This document shows positions 56,894 through 64,000 of a stretch of DNA of 64,000 bases, in pieces (the first letter of the stretch is position 1; each line of letters begins with the position of its first letter). Under the pieces are notes generated by a model. It ran no database searches and had not been told where the DNA came from. It saw only the letters and a program-made list of their open reading frames with translations. Source of the stretch: Pseudomonadota bacterium (GTDB lineage Bacteria > Pseudomonadota > Alphaproteobacteria > Rickettsiales > UBA3002); contig JAZKJM010000004.1 of NCBI GenBank assembly GCA_040384265.1, positions 202,418 through 266,417 on the forward strand, written 5' to 3'. Position numbers and translations under genes: made by a program.

Positions 56894-58092
56894 TCGGTGA
56901 TGATGGGTTTTTCGGTGGTGATGCGCAGCCAGCGGGCGAGTGGGTTGATCGCCCAGCCTTGCAACAGCAGCGATGCCGAGACGATGATAAAAGCCACGTT
57001 GAAGTAAAATTGGCCGTTCTCGACGCCCGAAAGTGCTGGGATCAACGCGAGGTAAATCGGGATGGCACCGCGCAGGCCAACCCAGGAAATGAAGCTCTTT
57101 TCCTTCCAGCTGAAGCCGCTTTTGATGAGGCTGAGGCCGACTGCCACCGGCCGGGCGACCACAATCAGCACCACCGCAATGAGCACGGCGGGAATGATAT
57201 ATTCCACCAGCTTGGAGGGGGTGACAAGCAGGCCGAGCGTGAGCAGCATCACCAATTGCGCGATCCAGGCCATGCCGTCGTTGAAATGCTTGATGAGCGA
57301 GATTTTCTGGTAGCCGCTGTTGGCAAAAGTGACGCCCGCGAGATACACGGCGAGGAAGCCACTGCCACCGACCATGTTGGTGCCGCCAAAAATCAGCAAG
57401 CCGCCGGTGAGCACGACGACTGGATACAGGCCCGCGCCAAAGCGCACGAAGCGCAGCAAGGCGGTAAGACTCATGCCACCCGCATAGCCCAGCAGCAGGC
57501 CGAGGCCCATTTGCTGGATAAACAGGCCCGCGATCGACACCCATGTGGGCGCCGTGCTGGCGGTGATGAGGCTGACGCAGGTGAAGGTGAGAAACACCGC
57601 CATCGGGTCGTTGATGCCGGACTCCACTTCGAGCGTGGCGCTGACGCGCTCTTTCAGGTGAATGCCGCGCTGGTGCAGCAGCAGGAACACGGCTGCCGCA
57701 TCCGTCGAGGCGACGATGGAGCCGAGCAGGAACCCGTGAAGTGTGTTCAGGCCCATCAGCCAAATGGCGAAGGCGGCGGTGATGGAAGCAGTGATGAGCA
57801 CGCCGAGCGTGGAGAGCATGAAGGCCGGTTTCACGGCGATTTTGAATTGGCTCATATGCGTGCGCAGCCCGCCATCGAACAGGATCATGGCCAGCGCGAT
57901 GGAGCAGATGAGGAAAGCGGAGTTCTTATCATTAAAGACAATGCCGCCGGGGCCGTTTTCACCAAACAGAATGCCGACGGCAAGGAAAGTGAGCAGCACC
58001 GGGGCACCAAGGCGCGAGGAAAGTTGACCGGCAAGCATGCTCAGCATCATCAGAAAGGCGCCGAGGAAGATGAATTGACTGCCGTGATCCAA
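56890..58092 (-). CDS. CPA1-type cation/proton antiporter, short form
   Basis: The 400-residue membrane protein fits CvrA/NhaP2: MLAGQLSSRLGAPVLLTFLAVGILFGENGPGG, SIVASTDAAAVFLLL with the conserved TD region, and the ion site VESGINDPMAVFL. About twelve helices end near residue 385 with VGLRGAIPIYLALIPAL. NhaP2 proteins usually have a cytoplasmic RCK or CorC tail of 150-200 residues; here only a short tail follows. It may exchange K+ or Na+ for H+ and could belong to the KdpDE-like circuit. Confidence 0.88.
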   Translation of the reverse strand: MDHGSQFIFLGAFLMMLSMLAGQLSSRLGAPVLLTFLAVGILFGENGPGGIVFNDKNSAFLICSIALAMILFDGGLRTHMSQFKIAVKPAFMLSTLGVLITASITAAFAIWLMGLNTLHGFLLGSIVASTDAAAVFLLLHQRGIHLKERVSATLEVESGINDPMAVFLTFTCVSLITASTAPTWVSIAGLFIQQMGLGLLLGYAGGMSLTALLRFVRFGAGLYPVVVLTGGLLIFGGTNMVGGSGFLAVYLAGVTFANSGYQKISLIKHFNDGMAWIAQLVMLLTLGLLVTPSKLVEYIIPAVLIAVVLIVVARPVAVGLSLIKSGFSWKEKSFISWVGLRGAIPIYLALIPALSGVENGQFYFNVAFIIVSASLLLQGWAINPLARWLRITTEKPIITD

Positions 58093-58260
58093 AGCTCATA
58101 CTCCATTGTAAAATAATAAATAATTCATTAAACGCTTTCTTAATGCAAACACTATAGGATGAAAATGCCGAAAAATACAGGTCGCATGCGCGTGGTACGA
58201 GTATTTTTTCGCAGGGTGTGTCGCATGCGCGGCGTATCAGTAAGATAACGAAACGGAACG

Positions 58261-59436
58261 ATGATGAAACCAACGCCCAAATCACGCAAACGCCTTGGCA
58301 TCACGCTGCTGCTTCTGCTGGTGGTCGCCGGTGGTGGTTGGGCCTTGCTGCGCGGCGACCGCGCGGCGGATGATGCGGCCAAGGCGCTGACGGCAACCGT
58401 CGCCAAAGGCGATGTGGAAGAAACCGTGACCGCGCAGGGCAAGCTGGAGCCGAAAGAATATGTCGATGTGGGCGCGCAGGTGTCGGGCCAGTTGACGAAG
58501 CTGCATGTCGAGATTGGCGACATGGTAAAAAAAGGCCAGCTGCTCGCGGAAATTGATCCGAAAGTCTACGAATCGGAGATGGAAGTCGATCAGGCGAAGC
58601 TGAAATCGCTCAATGCCCAGATTGATCAGCAGCAGGCGCAGCTGGTGCTGGCTAAACAGGTCTATGCGCGCAACGTGAACCTCTTCAAACAAAAAGCGGT
58701 GAGCCGCGAGGAGCTGGAAACGAGCACCGCCAACCGCGATGCGGCGGTGGCGACGCTGGCCTCGCTGAAGGCGCAGGCGGAAGAGGCGATGTCATCCCTC
58801 AAAGGCGCGAAGGCGAACCTAAGCTACACCAAAATTTATGCGCCGATGGATGGCACGGTGACCTCGCAAACCACGCGGCAGGGCCAGACCATTAATGCTA
58901 ACCAAAGCGCGCCGACGATTATGCAGGTGGCCAACCTCGATGTGATGACCGTGCGCGCGCAGGTGGCGGAGGCGGATGTGTCGCGCCTCAAGGCCGGGAT
59001 GGATGTGTATTTCACCACGCTTGGCGCGGGTGACCATCGCTGGGTGGGCACCGTGCGCCAGATTTTGCCAACGCCCGAAACCATCAACGATGTGGTGCTA
59101 TATGATGCGCTGGTCGATGCCGATAACAGCGATCACTCGCTGATGACGGGCATGAGCACACAGATGTTTTTCATCATCGGCTCGGCGAAAGATACGCTGA
59201 CGGTGCCATTCACCGCGCTGCGCAAACCGCTGCCGGACCAGAATTCGGATGCAGGCAAGGCCTATCAGGTGGAATTAAAAGGCGGTGAAAAACGCACGGT
59301 GATGGTCGGGCTGATGACGCGCACGAAGGCGGAAATTAAATCCGGCCTCGCGCAGGGCGATGTGGTGGTGCTGCCGCTGGCGGTGGTGACGGCGAAACCG
59401 GCAGGTGGCAAAATGCCGATGGGCCCGCGCCTGTGA
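58261..59436 (+). CDS. macA: MacA-like membrane fusion protein
   Basis: The 391-residue adaptor has an N-terminal membrane helix (about 10-28), a lipoyl-like domain (TVTAQGKLEPKEYVDVGAQVSGQLTKLHVEIGDMVKKGQLL), a coiled coil (about 100-180) and beta-barrel parts with YAPMDGTVTSQTTRQGQTINANQ. MacA links the MacB ATPase to TolC for export of macrolides, heme precursors or peptides. It starts with two adjacent ATGs after a long intergenic region and shares four bases with macB. Confidence 0.93.
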   Translation: MMKPTPKSRKRLGITLLLLLVVAGGGWALLRGDRAADDAAKALTATVAKGDVEETVTAQGKLEPKEYVDVGAQVSGQLTKLHVEIGDMVKKGQLLAEIDPKVYESEMEVDQAKLKSLNAQIDQQQAQLVLAKQVYARNVNLFKQKAVSREELETSTANRDAAVATLASLKAQAEEAMSSLKGAKANLSYTKIYAPMDGTVTSQTTRQGQTINANQSAPTIMQVANLDVMTVRAQVAEADVSRLKAGMDVYFTTLGAGDHRWVGTVRQILPTPETINDVVLYDALVDADNSDHSLMTGMSTQMFFIIGSAKDTLTVPFTALRKPLPDQNSDAGKAYQVELKGGEKRTVMVGLMTRTKAEIKSGLAQGDVVVLPLAVVTAKPAGGKMPMGPRL

Positions 59437-61364
59437 GCGCGCCACCGCCATTGCTGCAGCTGGATCAGATCCACCGCCATTACCAAAGCGGCGACACGGT
59501 GGTGCGGGCGCTCGATGGCGTGACGCTGACCATCGGCACGGGCGAATTTGTGGCGATCATGGGCCAGTCGGGCTCGGGCAAATCGACGCTGATGAACATC
59601 ATCGGCTGTTTGGATAAACCCGACGGTGGCAGCTACCGCATTAACGGTCAGGACATCGCGCAGTTCGAGGGCGATGCGCTGGCGGCGTTGCGGCGCGAAA
59701 CATTTGGCTTCGTGTTCCAGCGTTATAATTTGCTGGCGACGGCGACGGCGGAAGAGAATGTCGAAATTCCGGCGATTTATGCGGGCCTTGGTAAGGCGGC
59801 GCGGGTGGCGCGGGCGCGCGCATTGCTCACCAAGCTGGGCATTGGCAACCGCGCGGATCACCGCCCGGCGCAGCTTTCGGGCGGGCAGCAGCAGCGGGTG
59901 GCGATTGCGCGGGCGCTGGTCAATAACCCACAAGTAATTTTGGCGGATGAACCAACCGGCGCGCTCGACAGCAAAAGCGGCGCCGAGGTGATGGCGCTGC
60001 TGAAAGCGCTGCATGCGGAAGGCACAACGGTGATTCTCATCACCCATGATGAGCAGGTGGCGATGCATGCGCACCGCATTATCCGCCTTGCCGATGGGCA
60101 AGTGATGGACGATACGGGTGCGGTGGAAGGCGGTGAGGGTACGACGCCAACAGTGCCGCGTACGCCGCAGCCGACCGTGTTGCCAGAGCTGATGGAGACC
60201 GCGAAAATGGCGTTGCGCGCGTTGCGGGTAAATTTGTTTCGCACGTTGCTCACGTTGCTGGGCATTGTGATTGGCGTCGCCTCGGTGGTGGTGATGCTGG
60301 CGGTGGGTAATGGCAGCAAACAGCAGGTGCTGAGCCAGATTTCGGCAATGGGCACGAACTTGCTTTCGGTGCGGCCCGGCGCGCCCGGCATCCGCCCGAC
60401 GGGCGATCAGGTGACGCTGGTGCCGGCGGATGCGAAGGCGCTGCAGAATCTGCCCAATGTTGACCTTGTGATGGGTGAACGCAACGGGCGGCAAACGGTG
60501 CGCTATAAAAATATCGATTATCAGACGAGCATCAATGGCACCGATTACACCTTGCCGATGATTAAGGACTGGGCGCTGGAAAGCGGCAGTTTCTTTAACG
60601 ATCGCGACATGGCGAGCTATGCACCGGTCGCCGTACTTGGGCAAACGGTGAAGAAGAATTTATTCCCTGACAGCGATCCCATCGGCCAGTATGTGCTCAT
60701 CAAAAACGTGCCGTTCGAGGTGATCGGTGTGTTGAGCAGCAAGGGCGCATCCTTCATGGGCGACCAGGATGATGTGGTGTTTGTGCCGTTCACCACCAGC
60801 ACCATTCGCCTGTTCGGACGGGTGTATGTGTCGGCGATTACGGTAAAGGTGCATGATGTGAGCCGCATCGACGAGACGCAAACCGCGATCAGCGACCTGC
60901 TCATCGCGCGCCACCGCAAGGAGGATTTCAGCATCCGCAACATGAGTTCCATCCTCGATATGGCGACGAGCACACAGAACACGCTGACGATTCTGCTCGG
61001 CGCGGTGGCGGCGATTTCATTGCTGGTGGGCGGCATCGGCGTGATGAACATCATGCTGGTCAGCGTCACCGAGCGCACGCGCGAAATCGGTATCCGCATG
61101 GCCACCGGCGCGCGCAAGAAGGATATTATGCTGCAGTTCATCACCGAGGCGGCGGTGGTCTGCACCATCGGCGGGCTGGCCGGGTTGTTTATCGGTTTCA
61201 CGGTGGGTGCCGGGCTGAGCATGGCGGGTGTCAGCATGCTGTTTTCCGTCGCACCGGCGGCGCTGGCGTTTAGTTGCGCGGTGGGCACCGGCTTACTTTT
61301 TGGTTACCTTCCCGCAAAAAAAGCGGCGGATCTTGATCCGGTCGTTGCCCTCTCATCGGAGTGA
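59433..61364 (+). CDS. macB: MacB-like ABC efflux transporter
   Basis: The 643-residue protein has an N-terminal ATPase (Walker A GQSGSGKSTLMNIIG, signature LSGGQQQRVAIARAL, Walker B VILADEPTGALDSKSG) joined to a MacB-type membrane domain with a helix near 265, a periplasmic region and three C-terminal helices. The last part has VGGIGVMNIMLVSVTERTREIGIRMATGA. It forms the motor of MacAB-TolC efflux. GTG start in a four-base overlap with macA. It is normal in length for the family. Confidence 0.95.
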   Translation: MSAPPPLLQLDQIHRHYQSGDTVVRALDGVTLTIGTGEFVAIMGQSGSGKSTLMNIIGCLDKPDGGSYRINGQDIAQFEGDALAALRRETFGFVFQRYNLLATATAEENVEIPAIYAGLGKAARVARARALLTKLGIGNRADHRPAQLSGGQQQRVAIARALVNNPQVILADEPTGALDSKSGAEVMALLKALHAEGTTVILITHDEQVAMHAHRIIRLADGQVMDDTGAVEGGEGTTPTVPRTPQPTVLPELMETAKMALRALRVNLFRTLLTLLGIVIGVASVVVMLAVGNGSKQQVLSQISAMGTNLLSVRPGAPGIRPTGDQVTLVPADAKALQNLPNVDLVMGERNGRQTVRYKNIDYQTSINGTDYTLPMIKDWALESGSFFNDRDMASYAPVAVLGQTVKKNLFPDSDPIGQYVLIKNVPFEVIGVLSSKGASFMGDQDDVVFVPFTTSTIRLFGRVYVSAITVKVHDVSRIDETQTAISDLLIARHRKEDFSIRNMSSILDMATSTQNTLTILLGAVAAISLLVGGIGVMNIMLVSVTERTREIGIRMATGARKKDIMLQFITEAAVVCTIGGLAGLFIGFTVGAGLSMAGVSMLFSVAPAALAFSCAVGTGLLFGYLPAKKAADLDPVVALSSE

Positions 61365-61366
61365 TT

Positions 61367-62698
61367 ATGCGTCGCGCGAGTGTTCTGTGTGTGCTGTTGC
61401 TGAGTGCCTGTTCACTGGCGCCGGATTACCTGCGGCCGGAAGTTGCATTTCCCAATCAGTGGGAAACGCCGCAGGCGACCGCGCAAGCGATTCCCGCGCG
61501 CTGGTGGGAAGGCTTCAACAGCCCGGCGCTGAATGCGCTGGTGACGCAAGCCCTCGCGCAGAATACGGATCTGGCTGCCTCCATCGCCCGGGTGGCGCAG
61601 GCGCGCGGCGATGCGCGCATTGCGCGTGCCAGCCTTTACCCGCAGGTGGATGCCACGGCCAGCCACGGGCGGCGCGTGTATGACAGCAAAACCGTCACCG
61701 GCGATCGTAACACCTCGCAAGCGGGCCTGAATGTGGCGTATGAGCTCGACCTGTTTGGCGCGAACCGCTCGGCGCGCGAGGCAGCCTCATTCACGCTTGA
61801 AGCGAGCGCATACACGCGCGACGCGCTGGCGCTGGTGGTGGCATCCGATGTGACGAGCGCCTATGTGACGCTGGTGACGACCATGGAGCAGCAGCGCATC
61901 GCGCAGGCAAACCTGAAAAACAACACCGATGTGCTGAAAATCATCCAGGCGCAATATGACGCGGGCCGCCGCTCGGCGCTGGAGCTGGCGCAGCAGAAAA
62001 CAACCGTGGCGACCACGCAGGCAACCATCGCCACGCTGACCCGCGAGGCGGAGATTAGCCGCCATCAGCTGGCAGTGCTGTGCGGTGTTGCGCCGCAAGG
62101 TTTTGCACCGGCAACGGAGGCATTCAGCGCGCTTGCGGTGCCTGCCATTGCGCCGACATTGCCCGCCGCAGTGCTGGAGCAACGGCCCGATGTGCGCGCC
62201 GCAGAAGCACAGCTGAAAGCCGCCAATGCCGATATTGGCGCGGCGCGCGCGGCGTTTTTTCCGAGCGTTTCGCTTGGGTTGAACGGCAGTTGGGTGGATG
62301 GTGGCAGCACCGGCCTCAGCCTTGCGGGTGATTTACTGGCGCCGATTTTCCACGGCGGCGCGCTGCAAGGCCAGCTCGATGTGAGCACGGCGCGTAAGGA
62401 AGAACTGGTCGCCACCTATCGCGGTGCGGTGCTGGCGGCGCTGCGCGAAGCGAGCGATGCGCTCTCGGCGGCGAAGGCGGCGGATGCGCGCGAACTGGCG
62501 CTGGCTGAAGCGGCCCGCCAATCGCAACAGGCTTACGGCTTAGCGAAAGCGCGTTATACTAATGGTGCGATTGATTACCAAACCCTGCTCGACACCCAGC
62601 GCACGCTGTTTTCAACCGAGGACGCGTATGCGCTTGCACACCGCGAGCGGCTGCAAGCAGTGACGGATGTTTATAAATCGCTCGGCGGAGCACCGTAG
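61367..62698 (+). CDS. NodT/OprM-family outer membrane efflux lipoprotein
   Basis: The 443-residue protein starts MRRASVLCVLLLSACSLAPDY, a lipoprotein signal with lipobox SAC. It then shows the RND-type outer membrane factor pattern: W-x-x-F-x-S-x-x-LNALVTQALAQN, LNVAYELDLFGANRSARE, RPDVRAAEAQLKAANADIGAARAAFFP and YQTLLDTQRTL. It provides the outer membrane channel for MacAB. The ATG at 61367 has CGGAG upstream; GTG 61361 overlaps the macB stop. Its end overlaps the convergent transporter gene by 28 bp. Confidence 0.92.
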   Translation: MRRASVLCVLLLSACSLAPDYLRPEVAFPNQWETPQATAQAIPARWWEGFNSPALNALVTQALAQNTDLAASIARVAQARGDARIARASLYPQVDATASHGRRVYDSKTVTGDRNTSQAGLNVAYELDLFGANRSAREAASFTLEASAYTRDALALVVASDVTSAYVTLVTTMEQQRIAQANLKNNTDVLKIIQAQYDAGRRSALELAQQKTTVATTQATIATLTREAEISRHQLAVLCGVAPQGFAPATEAFSALAVPAIAPTLPAAVLEQRPDVRAAEAQLKAANADIGAARAAFFPSVSLGLNGSWVDGGSTGLSLAGDLLAPIFHGGALQGQLDVSTARKEELVATYRGAVLAALREASDALSAAKAADARELALAEAARQSQQAYGLAKARYTNGAIDYQTLLDTQRTLFSTEDAYALAHRERLQAVTDVYKSLGGAP

Positions 62699-63777
62699 CG
62701 CGCCCAGCGGCTCGCCAGCATGCCGCACAGAAAAAGCTGCAGCGGGTGATAGACCATGATCGGCAGCAAAATAAGCCCGAGCGCGGGATTGCCGGCAAAC
62801 ATCAGCTGCGCAATCGGCACGCCCTGGGCGAGGCTTTTCTTCGAACCGCAGAACACCGCCGCCGCGCGATCCGCTGCGTTGAAGCGTAGCAGGCGGCATA
62901 GCCCGGTGGTGAAGCCAAGCACCAGCGCAAACATCAGCAATGCGCCCATCACCACGGCGAGGATGACGGCAATGCCTTCCTGCTTCCACACGCCCAGCTG
63001 CATCGAATCGCAAAACGAGGTATAGACCAGCAGCAGGATAATAGCGCGATCCAGCGTGCTGACGCGTTTTTTGTGACGCAGCGCCCACGCGCCCAGCCAT
63101 GGCCGCACCAGCTGGCCCAGTAGCAGCGGCAGCAGCAGCCATGTCATAAGATCAAGCACCACCGGCCCCAGCGGAATGCTTGCGGCAGCATGCGGGATCA
63201 GCGTCATCCAGAGCGGCGTCAGCAGAATGCCAAGCAGGCTCGATAGCGTGGCGTTAAACACCGCCGCGGCCACATTGCCGCGCGCCGCTGCCGTCATCGC
63301 CACCGAGGACGAAACGGTGGAGGGCAGGGCGCAGAGGAAGAAAAACCCAAGCTGCATATCCGCCGGAATCAGTCCGCCCGCAAGGCGCAGGCCCAGCCAT
63401 CCCATCAGTGGAAACAGCAGGAAGGTGCTGCCCTGCACGACAATATGCAGCCGCCAGTTCAGCGCGCCTGCCTTCATCGCCGGCAGGGAAAGCAGCACGC
63501 CATGCAGGAAAAAGATGAGCGCAACCCCCAGTTTGGTCAGCAATTCCGGGTGCATCCACCCGCCATGCGCGCCCGGCGCCGGGAAAACCGCCGCCAGCGC
63601 CATGGCCGTCACCATGCCGAGCATAAACCCATCCACCCGCCATGTGCGGCGAGGGTGGCTGCTGGTGTCGCCGCCACTCGCAGATGCATCCGCCGCCGCA
63701 CCACCCACGCGCAGCGATGCCTCAACTACCGCCGCCGCTATCCTCGGCGGTGCCGATACGGTCGGTTCTGATCCCAT
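62671..63777 (-). CDS. Bile acid:sodium symporter family transporter (YfeH-like)
   Basis: The 368-residue protein has a polar N-terminus of about 55 residues and then about ten membrane helices. Family hallmarks are GVALIFFLHGVLLS, FFFLCALPSTVSSSVAMTAAARGN and VFCGSKKSLAQGVPIAQLMF. This fits the YfeH/SbtA-like branch of the BASS superfamily. The substrate is not known; organic anions are typical. The start at 63777 follows GGGAGGG; the frame is open upstream to 63897 without such a site. Confidence 0.88.
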   Translation of the reverse strand: MGSEPTVSAPPRIAAAVVEASLRVGGAAADASASGGDTSSHPRRTWRVDGFMLGMVTAMALAAVFPAPGAHGGWMHPELLTKLGVALIFFLHGVLLSLPAMKAGALNWRLHIVVQGSTFLLFPLMGWLGLRLAGGLIPADMQLGFFFLCALPSTVSSSVAMTAAARGNVAAAVFNATLSSLLGILLTPLWMTLIPHAAASIPLGPVVLDLMTWLLLPLLLGQLVRPWLGAWALRHKKRVSTLDRAIILLLVYTSFCDSMQLGVWKQEGIAVILAVVMGALLMFALVLGFTTGLCRLLRFNAADRAAAVFCGSKKSLAQGVPIAQLMFAGNPALGLILLPIMVYHPLQLFLCGMLASRWARYGAPPSDL

Positions 63778-63951
63778 ACAATGCCCTCCCACCGCCAAAA
63801 TCCGCATCAAAAATGCACACGCGCCCAGCGCGCCGCGCACCTGCGCAAGCCCATAGCCCGAACCCGCCGCCCACGCCAGCATTGATGGTGCTTGCAAATT
63901 AAAACCGTTACGCTATGAAGCACCCTCTTTCAGCGCAAAAGCGCATGGTGA

Positions 63952-64000
63952 CGCGGGGTGGAGCAGCCCGGTAGCTCGTTAGGCTCATAACCTAAAGGTC
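63952..64000 (+). tRNA. Initiator tRNA-fMet (CAT), 5' part
   Basis: CGCGGGGTGGAGCAGCCCGG followed by the D-arm tagctcgttagg and the anticodon stem TTAGG/CCTAA around CTCATAA fits tRNA-fMet, with anticodon CAT at 63986-63988. It has the unpaired first base (C) and CGGGG start typical of initiators. The gene is cut by the window edge. Confidence 0.93.

Overview
The window comes from a high-GC (roughly 60%) alphaproteobacterium. The evidence is a PopZ/DUF2497 gene, the classical dusB-ntrB-ntrC-ntrY-ntrX order, a fused ispDF, the ftsK-lolA-xthA and dnaX-ybaB-recR clusters, DUF1489 and DUF1150 genes, an SRP RNA of alphaproteobacterial type, and two exact CtrA boxes (TTAA-N7-TTAAC). The order and family cannot be fixed from sequence reading alone. 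Most genes are chromosomal housekeeping genes. One perfect parS-like palindrome lies inside the ntr cluster.

Layout. 1-6.2 kb: the tail of a probable tolC, popZ, a proline-rich ankyrin protein under a CtrA box, two tandem paralogous small genes, ilvD, a DUF2061 membrane protein, a beta-carbonic anhydrase and an unknown membrane protein. 6.3-13.9 kb: the nitrogen two-component cluster on the minus strand, in which NtrB lacks its PAS sensor and the gaps hold a dispersed hairpin repeat. 14-22.3 kb: ispDF-pgpA-cinA, glmU, rmuC, recR-ybaB-dnaX and a small lipoprotein. 22.3-30.7 kb: a repeat cluster, ffs, ftsK-lolA, DUF1150, xthA, a lone prepilin-like gene, DUF1489 and tag.

30.7-36.2 kb is an accessory segment ending at tRNA-Ser(TGA). 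It holds hipBA with a probable operator, a small unknown gene, an AlkB-like dioxygenase, a DUF262-DUF1524 (GmrSD-like) defence candidate and a DUF4375/DMP19-like gene.

37.5-51.4 kb is the most unusual part. A CtrA box precedes a large repetitive protein without an N-terminal signal peptide. Two different type I ABC exporter subunits follow, with degenerate and complementary ATPase motifs, then an HlyD-type adaptor. Three signalling genes come next with overlapping ends: receiver plus RsbW-like ATPase, hybrid kinase with two receivers and HPt, and a degenerate pseudokinase/pseudoreceiver that keeps an HPt histidine. The layout suggests an exporter whose output or assembly is tied to a phosphorelay and to the cell-cycle regulator CtrA.

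51.4-64 kb: an XRE regulator, DUF2256, an alpha/beta hydrolase, a lipoprotein, a KdpD-like kinase without the N-terminal KdpD ATPase domain facing a KdpE-like regulator, a CsbD-like stress protein, a short CPA1 antiporter, a macA-macB-nodT efflux operon, a bile-acid-symporter-family transporter and the first part of an initiator tRNA. No prophage, CRISPR array, transposase or rRNA gene was seen.
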